DNA of 64,000 nt from Azolla caroliniana (GCA_043228905.1 JBHGNT010000021.1:1116001-1180000); one strand, 5' to 3'; positions 46,840-57,599 are shown, counted from the stretch's first letter. The notes: generated by a model from the sequence alone, not told the origin. Numbers and translations are program-made.

Positions 46840-47367
46840 ATGGCAAGTCCTCTAAGGGTGATAGAGTTGATGATACTTGTGTTGGTAGTAGTGATGGTGG
46901 GTTGTGTCTCTGCATGGGCACCCCATTATGAAAGCCCTTCTCCTCCTCCTCCATCACCACCTTGTCCTCCTATTCAATCTCCTCCTAAACACCCACATTA
47001 CCATAAGCACCCCATCAAGCCCCCACATCATCCACCTCATCATAAGCCACCCCATCACAAACCACCCCATCACAAACCACCCCATCACCCACCACCACCA
47101 CCACCACCACCACCACCATCACCTCCCCCTCCTCATCACCACCACCCACACTATCCTCGCCCTCGCAAACACCCAAAGAAACCCCACCATTATCCCTACA
47201 AAAGCCCACCCCCTCCTCCTCCTCCTTCTCCTTCTCCCCCACCACCCCATCACGATCATCACTATTACAAGTTCCCTCCTCTTCCTCCCTTCCATCATGA
47301 TCACCACTACCCTCACAAACCTCCCCATCCCCCTACCCACAAGAAATTACCCCCTCCACCTTACTAG
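46840..47367 (+). CDS. Secreted His/Pro-rich (extensin-like) cell-wall protein
   Basis: This 175-residue protein starts MASPLRVIELMILVLVVVMV, a clear signal peptide with likely cleavage after VSA at residue 25. The mature part is low-complexity. It has SPSPPPPSPP and SPPPPPPPSPSPPPP blocks typical of hydroxyproline-rich glycoproteins, a four-fold PPHHK/PPHH repeat near residues 60-80, and many HH, HY and KPP motifs, ending LPPPPY. Pro and His dominate. Extensins carry SPPPP for arabinosylation and Tyr for cross-linking; here single Tyr residues are scattered and His is unusually abundant, suggesting metal or pectin interaction (inference). It has a TATA box and a polyadenylation signal, so it looks like a live, intronless gene. 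Antisense frames over it are composition artefacts. Confidence 0.85.
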   Translation: MASPLRVIELMILVLVVVMVGCVSAWAPHYESPSPPPPSPPCPPIQSPPKHPHYHKHPIKPPHHPPHHKPPHHKPPHHKPPHHPPPPPPPPPPSPPPPHHHHPHYPRPRKHPKKPHHYPYKSPPPPPPPSPSPPPPHHDHHYYKFPPLPPFHHDHHYPHKPPHPPTHKKLPPPPY

Positions 47368-47402
47368 ACTTTTGGTACTAGAAGTAACCCACCTTATTAT
47401 TC

Positions 47403-47408
47403 AATAAA
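47403..47408 (+). terminator. Polyadenylation signal AATAAA
   Basis: A canonical AATAAA lies 36 bp after the TAG stop codon of the Pro/His-rich gene. Confidence 0.6.
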
Positions 47409-47409
47409 G

Positions 47410-48480
47410 TCTTCCACTCTTAGTTTTCCAATGTCACTTGCTTATTTCTAGGTCCATTTTACACTAAATGTGTTAATGAGTCTAATCAGTCCCCAATCCA
47501 TATCCTTGGTAGTTGATGGTTTTCACTTGACTTAGTCATTAGACATATTAGTTCCTAGTCAATGTTTGCAGCTAGTTGATGGTCCAATTACTAGTTTTGG
47601 TTGGTTTACATGTTCCAACTAGTTTTGTTGTTAATTGGTTTTATGAGGTGCAATATTCTTGCATATACTATAGCCTTTCATGATGCATTTGCAATGTACT
47701 CATGGTTATGGTATCATGTAGTCTTGTTTCTTCTTCTTGTAAAAGTTATTGTCGTTGTTTATGATGGATTAAATAAATTTTGTATTAAGTATATCTTGAG
47801 AGGTTTTTGCTGTCATTGTCACTTATCACCACAATACGATCGTGTATTCGGCATGTACACAACTTACAACTTTACACCATGATTGACTATATGTATGTAG
47901 TCTTCGTATCTATAAACAATGTTTGCAATGTATCCTATATGTATAGTTTAAACACAACATATAGAAAATCTTTCGAGATATTTTAGTGTCCTACATTCAA
48001 TTGATCTATGTTTGTCACCACAAATTTCTCACGCACAACTTCTCTTAATCATTTACAATGATATTATCATAGGTTTAGTACAATACATACTATTATCGAG
48101 AGCCCCAAAAAGGAGTAATTGCATATCATGCCCAGTTCATCATGCTACAACGTCATCGATTGAAACCATCATTCACAAGCTCATTATATAATAAACCGAG
48201 CATGTGAAGCACTATATAATGAATAATATTATGTAGTTTTTCCAGGTATAATGAATAATTCTATAGGCCAATTATGTAGTAATAACCTCATAACTCTCTT
48301 TAAATTGGAGGCAAAACCTCTAAAGTTACACACAAATTAGAAATAATCAATCAATGTGGGCAAGTGGTGCAAGAATCCTTGATAAATCATTGATGCGTAG
48401 TGAGAAACCAAGATTGTATTCTCCAAGAGGTCCGAATTATAGTACTATTGAAATGAAAAAAATGAAAAGGGAGGAGGATC
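47410..48480. other. Gene-free DNA
   Basis: No supported gene was found. A frame at 47601-47882 encodes hydrophobic sequence with no recognised family. Confidence 0.45.
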
Positions 48481-48482
48481 TA

Positions 48483-48665
48483 GATCCCAAACATTGCTTT
48501 TCTAAGCGCTTGCACTATGCTCTCTACAACCGAAGTATACTCAAGAACTAGGTAGGCATGTAGCCATGAATATTGGATCCCAAACATTGATTTTCTAAGC
48601 ACTTGCATTGTGATCTCTGCAACCAAAGTATACTCAAGAACTAGGTATGCATGTAGCCATGAATA
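48483..48665. repeat. 93-bp tandem duplication
   Basis: Copies start GATCCCAAACATTG at 48483 and 48576. Both contain TTTCTAAGC(G/A)CTTGCA and AAGTATACTCAAGAACTAGGTA, and end CATGTAGCCATGAATA. They differ at a few positions. Confidence 0.85.
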
Positions 48666-48669
48666 CAAG

Positions 48670-50200
48670 TTGTAGATATGACCACATAAAAATCTAAATG
48701 ATATAGATACAAGATAAAGTCGAACAAACATCATGTCTAAGTAAATCCATGCATAAACATGTTAATATCCATACATTACACAAATGATACAAAACAAAAA
48801 TAAAACTAGGCAATAAAAACAAATGAAAGTTTTGATTTGTGTGCCATGTTCATCGGGAAGAACATTGTTATGCTACTACAAAATTGGTTGTTTCAAGTAT
48901 CTCCATTGATGTGAGAAATTCCAAATTATTTAATTGTGGGTATTGATGAAAACTCCCCATTTTTCCACACTTTTCTAGTGGTATTGAATATTTCAATGAT
49001 CCTATAAACGTGGTTGAAGCTCATTAATAAAGGCATTAGATACAAATGGGAGAGGAAAACATGGCTTGCCTGCCTCTAGAATTAAGCATGTAGGCACTAA
49101 GGGTTGCCTTAAGCTAATGAATTAAGAAGTCTTTACAAAGGAATGTCTAGCTTCAAACCTTAAAACTAAGGAGGTAAAGGCTAAATTAGGGAGCCACTCA
49201 CATAAAGCCACTCTTTACTTCTTTTATAACTCTTACACTCCACTTTAAGTTTACATTTATATTCTTAAAATACCCTACTTATTATTTATATTTTATAGCC
49301 ACACTTAACATATGTGTCCTATTGATCCAAGATACATGTCCACAACAAGATGGCCAACATTGTAATATACACATCAATGAGAGATTTGATTCCTATTTTA
49401 TTAATTTGGGTATAATGATGAAGATTTCCGTTACACCACATTATGAAGATTACATAGAATGTGGGTTAGTGATCTTCAACATTTTGTAACATTGGTGTGA
49501 GAGGTTCATAGGTAAAGCTTTTGTTAGCATATCTAGAATGTTGTGCATAGTATACATTATCTATAATATGACACAATTGAACTTCACCACACAATCTCAT
49601 GAGGTGGTAATGCTATTTGATATGCTTCGTTTTTGCATGAAATACTAGATTTCCGACCAATGTAAATCCTATTGTGTAGAGTTACACTTTGATGAATTTC
49701 TCTTGGATTCTATTCACAATTGTCCATATTCCAATCGTGACAAGTAGTTGGTCATTGCATGTTGTTAGTTACTCGAATTCCTTGAGCAATATCCTCCATT
49801 AGGCAAGTTTGTCAACTAATGCATTCTTGCCACCATATATAAACAGTTGAATGACCTCCATAAAAGGGCATAAGTTTCTACGTTAACTAGGGACAATGAT
49901 GTAACAATATATCAAACGAATGGAGCTTGTGATCACTTATACCTAAGCAATGATAACATCCAAAACGATGCAAACATTTTGTCCATGACTAGACTATAAT
50001 TCACGACTTCCTCTAAGACTCCCACAACCAATGCAAGGACATATGAGATTCGCAAATATCAATTGTCATCAATGTAAAAAACGTGGTCACACAAGAAATG
50101 AATGCAACAACAAAAGCTTTAGAAACAAATGCAATGAAGTCCATTTTTCTGGTTTTGGTGTTGTTCCTCCATGTTGTATATATCGATCCCACTAACTTGG
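48670..50200. other. Gene-free DNA
   Basis: No gene was found. Text such as ATGAGATTCGCAAATATCA and AAACGTGGTCACACAAGAAATGAATGC near 50050-50105 resembles a retroviral-type zinc knuckle (C..C....GH....C) in an LTR-element gag, but it is too short and damaged to call. Confidence 0.35.
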
Positions 50201-50204
50201 TTAG

Positions 50205-50288
50205 TCTTTGTGTATCTTCGGGTTAAACTTTATTGTATTTATTTTGCTAATTAATGTGAAGTAGGGTTTTTTTTTGGAAAAAAAAACT
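50205..50288 (+). mobile_element. Probable short LINE 3'-tail insertion
   Basis: TTTTGCTAATTAATGTGAAGTAGG followed by a T run, GG and an A run matches the tail of the LINE at 31941-34182 (TTTGCTAACTAATGCGAAGTAG, T run, GG, A run). AACTTGG occurs both near 50198 and just after the A run, a possible 7-bp target duplication. The left boundary is uncertain. Confidence 0.5.
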
Positions 50289-50649
50289 TGGACACCTCAA
50301 ATATCAAGACACCATAGTTATTAAGGTATGTCTATAAGGAAAAATTAAAATATCTTAAAATATTTGCATGTTTTGCCACATGCGAAGACAAGAAACGAAT
50401 TAGACACTTGGGTAAACAAAACGATCTTCGTCAGATATGGTGACGCTCATGGATACAAAGCCTACTAAATGTATGATGAATCATGAGACATCAAATATTA
50501 AATTCATCTTCAGCGGAAGCATACATTTTTATGAATCTACTATTATGACCACACATGCCAACCACAAATACAACGAATGATCTAACAAACTTGTCAAACT
50601 TACAATCCAAAACAGTGACAGACAAAAAATTGACATACGAATAAACTTG

Positions 50650-51520
50650 ATACTATGTAAGAGCAACCCTCATATCCACACCAACCAACATGTCAAGTAT
50701 CAAAAGCCCTTTTGTAGGTATGTTCCAAGACGGGGGGTGGAAAAAGCCATGTTGGTGGAGCATATCTTCACTTTATTCTTTCTCCAAAAGAGGTGAAGAC
50801 CTCTGCCTTTTTCCAAATTTCTCGAAATTGTTGCTGTTTATGAATCGCAACCTTAGACTCACCAGTTATTGCATCATATTTACCTCTTAAAGTATGTAAG
50901 AGCATTAACCATATCTCTTTGACTAACTCAACCGCATTTTGTTTAACTTTATGAAATACACATTTACATCTAGCCTTCCACAATACCACTAGAGAAGATA
51001 TCGTAGACCAGACCTTATCAGAGACCTCCAATACATGTCTTCCATCGGAGAGGAGAAGAAAATCACCATACTCCTTTTCATAGTTCTGAATTTCTTTAGC
51101 CAATCTTCCCCATCTTACAAAACCCCATGTGTACACATGCTTACCATAAATAGGATACAACATTCTCAACATTCTTTTCCAAACTGCTCTAGCAATAGGA
51201 CATATCCATAAAACATGGTAAACCGATTCAATGGGAGAACCACAACTGTCACATTTTTAATCATGGCAATGTCCCCGCATCCATGACTTCACATGAATGC
51301 CATAATGTGTTAACAATCTTAAATAACACAACATTTTTAGGAATTTGGATGGCCCATAACCATTTCCAATAAGCATTCAACCAAGACTTGGTTACATTAC
51401 CAAATTTCCAAAATTTACAAGCTGTTGGTGTAACAGTCACACCTCTCCTTAGTATTTCTCTACCCATTTTTACCGAAAATTGAAAAAATGGGATTTGCTT
51501 ACCTAGCATTCCTTGTGTTG
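50650..51520 (-). mobile_element. LINE C-terminal fragment
   Basis: On minus it begins GKQIPFFQFSVKMGREIL near 51510. It continues WLWAIQIPKNVVLF and the zinc-binding block CDSCGSPIESVYHVLWICP near 51255-51195. Then come VVLWKARCKCVFHK, LRGKYDAITGES, and a C terminus like YAPPTWLFPP near 50740. It has frameshifts near 51250. The 5' edge is near 51520, where a different, unidentified sequence begins. Confidence 0.82.
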
Positions 51521-51704
51521 ATATTATGAGTTTATGTTGACGACAAGGTCGTAGACAAGGAGTGCGGAAATGGTGAATAATCGACGAGCGGAGGAGATAT
51601 CGGAGAAGAGGAACACCAAGGTCGATTGAGCGCACCTGAATCGATAGAGTGCTTGGTGTATACGAAGAGATAGGAGTAGGTATTAAGAAGAGGGGCAAGG
51701 GTAG

Positions 51705-52309
51705 GGGATTAACATACTAATTGAAAAATGAAATAGAGGGAGAAAGGGGAAGGGGGGTGGCGGCTAAACACAAAAACTAATAAAAACATAATAAACCTAA
51801 GATTAAAGATTAAAAATGAGATTAAAACATAATAAACCTAATATTAAAGATAAAAAACGAGATTAAAAACCTAATTAAAGTTTAAAAAGTGGGGTAAGGG
51901 GAAGGGAAGGGACTAACATAAAAACTAATAAAATGATTAAACCGTAAATAATAATAATAATCATATATAACCCTAAGTGCAACACAAGGTAATGGGAAGG
52001 GTAGGATGGATTAACCTATTAGTTAAAAATAAATTGAAAGAGAGAGAGAGGGAGAGAGAGATTAAAACATAATAACACTAAGATTAAGGATTAAAAACGA
52101 GATTAAAACATAATAAACTTAAGATTAAAGATAAAAACGAGATTAAAAACCTAATTAAAGTTTTAAAAGTAGGGTAAGGGTAGGGGAGGGGATTAACATA
52201 TTACTTAAAATGAAAGAGAGAGGTACCATTTACAACTGAAAAACGAGATTAGAACATAATTAAAAGGGGGATGGAGAGATAAAACATAGGTAAAAACATA
52301 ATTAGAAAA

Positions 52310-52356
<47 letters not shown>

Positions 52357-52550
52357 ATATTTGGTTTAGAATAAGGGGTATAGGGTGGCTAAGGAAAAAT
52401 GGAGGGGTAGAGGCATAAATAGGGGAAAAATTGGAGGAGGGGTATATGTGTAAATAGTGAAAAGTTGGAGGAGGGGTAGAGGCGTAAATAGGGAAAAGTT
52501 GGAGGAGGGTAGAGGTATAAATAGGGAAAAGTTGGAGGCAACCACTTGCC
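51705..52550. repeat. Purine-rich tandem-repeat domain with (GA)n
   Basis: The plus strand is overwhelmingly A and G over about 850 bp. It includes recurring GAGATTAAAA(C/A)...AATAAACCTAA(G/T)ATTAAAGAT blocks (51780-52160). A 40-bp GA run lies at 52312-52353. About four copies of a ~35-bp unit GGAGGAGGGGTAGAGGCGTAAATAGGGAAAAGTT-like run from 52400 to 52540. No coding is plausible. Confidence 0.85.
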
Positions 52551-52620
52551 GGGGATCAATGTGTAGCACACATTCCTACCTACCTTGGCAACTCACATGC
52601 CATGGGTTTTGTGGTTGTTT

Positions 52621-52705
52621 GGATGCTTCAAGCATTGTAAGTTAAGCGTGCTTGAGCCAGAACAGTACTGGGATGGGTGACCTCCCGGGAAGTCCTGGTT
52701 ACATC
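52621..52705 (+). other. 5S rRNA-derived segment with pol III internal promoter boxes
   Basis: The sequence from AAGTTAAGCGTGCTTGAG (A-box region, 52639-52656) through CAGTACTGGGATGG (intermediate element) to GGTGACCTCCCGGGAAGTCC (C-box, 52676-52695) matches the 3' two-thirds of plant 5S rRNA. Similarity in the 5' third is weak (GGATGCTTCAAGCATTGT). It is a single copy, not an array, so it is not a functional 5S gene. 5S-derived promoters occur in plant Cassandra TRIM elements and in SINE3-type elements; I cannot delimit either from this copy. Confidence 0.75.
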
Positions 52706-52744
52706 TACGGTAGTAATGGGTTCGGGGGGGCCCATTGCTATCAA

Positions 52745-52791
52745 GAATGGACATGCTCCGTATTCGCAAGAGAGGAGCTACATGATTTTCC
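52745..52791 (-). mobile_element. Continuation of the LINE interrupted by copia
   Basis: Reading minus across the copia insertion, ...GINLSPE from 57044-57060 continues as NHVAPLLRIR here. That aligns with the VGI(D/E)...QQ.....IRKKL stretch of the LINE family. The piece stops after about 40 bp, close to the 5S-derived segment. Confidence 0.55.
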
Positions 52792-53253
52792 TGGGTGGAA
52801 ATAACGCTCGGCCACAATCGAGTCTTCAATAAGAAATGGAAGAGAACAAACTAAAACAGAGATGACACATAATGTTAACGTGGAAAACCCTAAATGGGAA
52901 AAACCACGGGAGCCCATAGACTCCAACTATCACTATGAGAGGAGGAATACAATGTGAGACTCAAAGGCAACGACCTCGAGCTCTATGTCTTCGCCAAACC
53001 GGCGGTTACAACTTAAAACTAGTTCTCTCTCTCTCTCTCTCTCTCTCTGTATACTACAATCTACAACAACACCATCATCGCAATCTAATTGCCCTAATTC
53101 ATATTTATACTTATATGACTTTTGGGCTATTTACAAATATGTCCTTGGATCTGGTTCGCACCGGATCCATCCAGAATCACTGGTTCCGGTTTCTGGATCT
53201 TATCCGGAACCCTTCCGAATCCGGCTGGATCCAGAGGGACCGAATTCCCAACA
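52792..53253 (-). repeat. 3' LTR of the copia element
   Basis: This LTR aligns along its length with 56538-57043, sharing GTTAACGTGGAAAACCCTAA, ACTCCAACTATCACTATGAG, CAATGTGAGACTCAAAGGCA and TATATGACTTTTGGGC. It is about 45 bp shorter, mainly through deletion of a TTAGTGGGCTTATCC region present in the other LTR. It contains a (CT)n run at 53026-53048. Confidence 0.9.
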
Positions 53254-53265
53254 TAGTTCCCCTTC
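53254..53265 (-). promoter_or_regulatory. Polypurine tract of the copia element
   Basis: GAAGGGGAACTA on minus abuts the start TGTTGGGAATTC of the 3' LTR, the expected place for plus-strand priming. Confidence 0.8.
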
Positions 53266-53269
53266 ACTC

Positions 53270-54660
53270 CGACATGGGATTTCTCGTTAATCTGATCTGT
53301 CTTTGGCACATGTCCAGCTTGTCGGTTGGAAGCACCTTGGTCAACATATCCGATCCGTTCTCCTTCGTGTGGATCTTCATCAGCATGAAGTCTTGATCTT
53401 CTACTCTCTCTCGGATCGAGTGATACCTCCGCTGGATGTGCTTTGTTCAGGAATGGTATGCTGCGTTCTTTGCAAGGTGGATGGCACTTTAACTGTCACA
53501 GTAGAGCCAGTATTCCTCCTGTCGGACCCCTAGCTCTCCGATGAAGTCCTTCATCCAGATTACTTCCTTGCCGGCGTCCACAACTGCCATGTACTCCGCT
53601 TCCGTTGTCGACAGTGCAACGGACTACTGCAGCCTCAAATTCCAAGATACGACTCCCCTTGCATAAGTGATGACATATCCGGACGTAGACTGGTTGGTAT
53701 CCGCATTAGCCAACATATCCGAATCCGTGAATCCATCAAGTTGGGGTTTACTGGAGCCAAACCAAAGGCATATACTCGAGGTGCCTTTCAGATATCGGAT
53801 TATCCACTTGACCACGTTCTAGTGCTCTCTTCCCGGATTGCTCATGAACCGGTTGACTACTCTGACAACATATGCAATATCCGGTCGAGTGCACACAATT
53901 GCGTACATCAAGCTTCCGACAGCAGAGGCATATGGTATCTTCTTCATATCCATCTTCTCTGCCTTTGTCTTCGGGCTTTGCTTTCCAGATAGTTTGCAAT
54001 TTGCCGGGAGACTGTGTCGATCCGACCGGTTTTGCATTCGACATGTTGAACCGCTGAAGTACCTTTGTCACGTACTTTTCTTGTGACAACCACAATAGCT
54101 TCTTCTTCCGGTCCCGGATGATGTGCATCCCTAAGATTTGTCTTGCTGGACCCAGATCTTTCATGGAGAAGGTTCGGTTCAGAGCCTTCTTCAACATTCG
54201 TATCTTGATTTGGTCTCATCGGACGATCAACATGTCATCCACATAAAGTAGGAGTATCAGGAAGTCGCCTTCATCAAATTTCTTCACAAACACGTAGTGG
54301 TCCGCTTGCGTCTTGTGGTACCCTTGGTCAGTCATGAAGGAGTCGAACTTCCGGTACCATTGTCGGGGGGCTTGCTTCAATCCGTATAAGCTCTTCCTTA
54401 GCCGGGATACTAGGTGCTCCTTCCCTTTCCTCTCAAATCCTTCCATGTAGATCTCTTCTTTGAGGTCACCATGTAGTAATGTTGACTTGACGTCCAGTTG
54501 CTCCACCTCGAGGTCCATGCTTGCCGCTATGCTCAATACCGTCCGGATGGATGTTATCTTTACTACCGGGGCAAAGATCTCATTGAAATCCACACCTTTC
54601 TTCTGCTAGAAACCCTTCACCACGATCCGAGCCTTCTACCTCATTGGATTTCCGGCGTCT
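53270..54660 (-). pseudogene. Copia reverse transcriptase and RNase H (broken)
   Basis: Minus frames give the RT start VDFNEIFAPVVKITSIRTVL, LKQAPRQWYRKFD and the catalytic YVDDMLIV at about 54220-54245. MKDLGPARQILGM follows, then PYASAVGSLMYAIVCTRPDIAY and the RNase H TSGYV plus TTEAEYMA region down to about 53560. Stops near 54620 and 54205 and a frameshift near 54050 interrupt it, so no full protein can be made. Confidence 0.88.
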
Positions 54661-55800
54661 CCCGGTTTCAGCTTGTACACCCACTTATTCCGGAGTGCTC
54701 TCTTTCCTTTCGAGAGCTCCGTCAATTCATATGTGTGGTTCTCATGTAGGGAATCCATTTCGTCCTGCAGGGCACTTAACCACTTGCGGCTGTGGGTGTC
54801 TTTCTTTGATTCTTCGAAGCTTTCTGGCTCCCCCTCACCAGTCAACAATACGTGCTCTGCATCCGGAAATCTCTGGGGGGCTCTTCTCTCTCGGAGAGGA
54901 TATCTCCGACCTTGGTTTTCGGCAACCAGTTCCTCCATCTGTTCCGAATCTGAATCTAATTCGGGATCTTGTCTGGTTCCAGTGTCTTCTTCTTCTTCTT
55001 CTTCTTCTTCGGTCAGTTTGGTTTCTTGTCCGAATTTGGCCAGTTCATCGAGTGCCATCCGACTTCCAGCTAACATCCGGTTTTCAACCAGGTAAGTCCT
55101 TGTGTCCTCAAGCCGGTTTTCATTGGATGATACGAATTTCATCACCTTCTTCTCCGAATCCCAGTCGGCAATGGTCCTGTCTTCCATGAAGACTATATCC
55201 CGACTCCGGAACACCTTCTTGTCGACCAGGTCCCACACTCGATAACCAAACTCATCATCGCCGTATCCGAGGAATATGCATGGCTTGGACTTCGGATCCA
55301 ACTTTGCTCTCTTTTCCTTTGCAACATGCACATATGCGAGACACCCGAACACCTTTAGATGCCGGTAAGACACGTCTTTACTGGTCCATACTCTCTGTGG
55401 TGTGTCTCCGTCCAAGGGTGTTGAGGGTGATTTGTTTATCACATACATTGTCGTCATCAGTGCCTCAACCCAAAACGTCTTGGGTAGCTTTGTATGTGCC
55501 AGCATGTTCCGGACTCTCTCCATCACGGTCCGGTTCATCCGTTTCGGCCAGCCCGTTCAATTCCGACGTCTTCGGCACAGTGAATTCGAGCCGGATTCCC
55601 TTTGACCGATAGTACTCCTCGAACTGCCCCCGGTATTCTCCTCCGTTATCTGCTCGAACCGCCTTCAGCTTTCGGCCGGTTCTCTTTCCACTCTCGCATG
55701 GAGCTCCTTGAAGACAGATAACACGTGATCCTTTGTCTTTAGCGGTGAGACCCACAACTTCTGGCTGTGGTCATCTATGAACGTCACGAAGTACTGCGAT
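54636..55800 (-). pseudogene. Copia integrase core and C-terminal region (broken)
   Basis: FVTFIDDHSQ, VRADNGGEYRG and the downstream ELNGLAE supply the D, D and E positions of the integrase core. A frameshift near 55540 separates these from RMNRTVMERVRNMLAH, HLKVFGCLAYVHV and the IFLGY box. A Glu-run linker near 55000 leads towards RT. The integrase N-terminal zinc domain is missing because of the upstream deletion. Confidence 0.85.
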
Positions 55801-56509
55801 CCGGCATATGACTCCGATAACGGCCTCTTTGATGGGGACTCTGATACCGGCCTCTTCGATGGGGACTCCGATACCGGCCTCTTCCCCTGTAATGGTCATC
55901 TTCCATGACCAAGGCCTTCGGATCGGTTCCAGACTCTCGGTCCTTCCGGCGAGCTTCTTCATCTCGCAAGCTTGATTTTACCCTGGTTGGGGACAACTGC
56001 TTTCCTTCCGGCCCGACGTTGCCCAAAGTGACAACTAGCGTCTCCCAACTATCTGGGAGGGAACCGAGTAGGAGCAATGCAAGTACCTTGTCAGTTAGAG
56101 GTACTTCGAGTGAAGTTGTTTGGTTTACGAGCCCCGGAAATGCGTTCATGTGCTCCACCATGTTGGATCTGTCCTAGTACCGGAATCTCACTAACTTCCG
56201 GAATACCGAAACTCGATTTACGATGTTTTTACTCTCCAGCATGGTGCCGATTTTCTCCCAGAGCACTTGAGCTTTGCTTTCTTCATTGAAGTTGTTATAT
56301 AGGCTCATGTCGATGAAGCACCAGATGTATGTCGTTGTCTTCATGTGCATCACCTCCCATGTCGTGGCATCGATCTTATCCGGTTTTTGTTCCCCGAACT
56401 GTACCGGCAACCAGAGATCTTTGACTACGAGTAGGTCCCTCATCTTCGACTTCCACACTAGGTAGTTGGAGCCGATGAGCTTAAACATGCCGCCAAATGA
56501 TTCTTCCAT
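55784..56509 (-). pseudogene. Copia gag (truncated, with stop)
   Basis: It starts MEESFGGMFKLIGSNYLVWK 12 nt from the primer site side, with the copia gag W.I/DxSL pattern. An in-frame stop lies near 56170 before MVEHMNAFPGLV and LALLLLGSLPDSWETLV. The tail has three tandem RGRYRSPHR-like 27-bp repeats (near 55800-55885) and then joins directly to integrase sequence without a CCHC knuckle. Confidence 0.85.
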
Positions 56510-56520
56510 TTCCTTTGTTC

Positions 56521-56532
56521 GCTCTGATACCA
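56521..56532 (-). promoter_or_regulatory. Primer binding site (initiator Met-tRNA type)
   Basis: TGGTATCAGAGC on minus, five bases downstream of the 5' LTR end (…TTCCGCA), is the usual copia primer site complementary to initiator methionine tRNA. Confidence 0.93.
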
Positions 56533-56537
56533 GATTA

Positions 56538-57043
56538 TGCGGAAATAACGCTCAGCCACAACCGAGTCTTCAATAAGGAATGGAAGAGAACAAACTAAAA
56601 TAGATATGACACAGGATGTTAACGTGGAAAACCCTAAATGGGAAAAACCCGAGAGCCCATAGACTCCAACTATCACTATGAGGAGGAATACAATGTGAGA
56701 CTCAAAGGCAACAACCTCGAGCTCTATGTCTTCACCAAACCGGCGGTTACAACATAAAACTAGTTATGTATCTCTCTCTCTCTCTCGCTCGCTCACTCTC
56801 TGTATACAACAATATACAACACCATCATCATAATCTGATTGCCCTAAGTCATATCTATACTTATATGACTTTTGGGCTATTTACAAATATAGCCTTAGTG
56901 GGCTTATCCTAACATATTTACAAATATGTCCTTGGATCTAGTTCGCATCGGATCCATCCGAAATCACTGGTTCCGGTTTCCGGAACCCTTCTGAATCCGA
57001 CTTCTTCATCCGGATCCGATCCGGAGGGTCCGAAATTCCAACA
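56538..57043 (-). repeat. 5' LTR of the copia element
   Basis: On minus this 506-bp LTR runs TGTTGGAATTTCGGACC to GTTATTTCCGCA. Compared with the left LTR it has dozens of substitutions and indels, so the insertion is not recent. Confidence 0.9.
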
Positions 57044-57590
57044 CTTCCGGCGAAAGATTAATACCTACCTGACATCCCAATTATCTTATAGGTTTACCAT
57101 GCAAAATCCATTGAAACCCTTCTTGTGGACACCCCAAAGGGTTTACTGTGTTACCTACCCAGAACCCCACCGATTTATTCCAATTAATAACAGTTCCAGA
57201 AGCATAACAAAATGTATCGATAGCCTGTTGTACTCTAGAAAGATTATTGTGAGAACCTTGCAAATACAAGGTTGTATTATCAGCAAATTGACAATCCACA
57301 ACTTGTTCTTCTAACCATGGCCATTGTAGCCCTTTTATATTCACAGTATTACTTGTAAGAAAACTACTAAAAGCTTCTCCAATCTTCAAATATAAAAAAG
57401 GAGCCAACGGACATCCCTGTCTCATTGACCTCGAAATTGAGAATGCTTGGCCTAACTCTCCAGCTACTAATACCCTACTAGTAGCCGAGTTGTAAAGAGT
57501 TGAGACAATCGTTAACCATTGATTAGGAAAACCCAACTTTTCCATGGTACCCCTCAAAAAAGACCAATCTACTTTGTCATAGGCTATTAC
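57044..57590 (-). mobile_element. LINE reverse transcriptase fragment
   Basis: A minus frame reads AYDKVDWSFLRGTMEKLGFPNQW, SRSMRQGCPLAPFLYL, then CQFADNTTLYL in place of the FADDT catalytic box, and SGTVINWNKSVGFWVG. It ends FQWILHGKPIR-LGCQ and GINLSPE at the copia junction. The second Asp of the FADD box is Asn, so it is catalytically dead. The 5' edge is near 57590. Confidence 0.88.
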
Positions 57591-57599
57591 TACATAATT

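Larger units (their letters stand above)
52792..57043 (-). mobile_element. Ty1/copia LTR retrotransposon, internally deleted
   Basis: The element is flanked by two similar LTRs (left about 52792-53253, right 56538-57043) and by TTTCC/CTTCC, a possible 5-bp duplication with one mismatch. Minus-strand order: primer site, gag, integrase, RT, RNase H, polypurine tract. The stretch between gag's Arg/Gly-rich tail and the integrase core is missing, so the zinc knuckle, protease and integrase N-terminal zinc domain are absent. Frameshifts near 55790, 55540 and 54050 and stops near 56170, 54620 and 54205 add to the damage. It is non-autonomous. It lies within a LINE whose reading frame resumes on both sides. 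Confidence 0.92.

Noticed and set aside
46904-47407. Alternative frames over the Pro/His-rich gene (poly-H/L and poly-V frames)
   Set aside because: Products of the CCA/CAC-rich codons; only the 46840 frame has a signal peptide and sensible composition.
50040-50110. gag zinc knuckle of an LTR element
   Set aside because: Only a C..C....GH....C-like string survives, with no flanking gag or Pol sequence.
52621-52705. Functional 5S rRNA gene
   Set aside because: The 5' third is not conserved, there is no T-run terminator directly after it, and it is a single copy.
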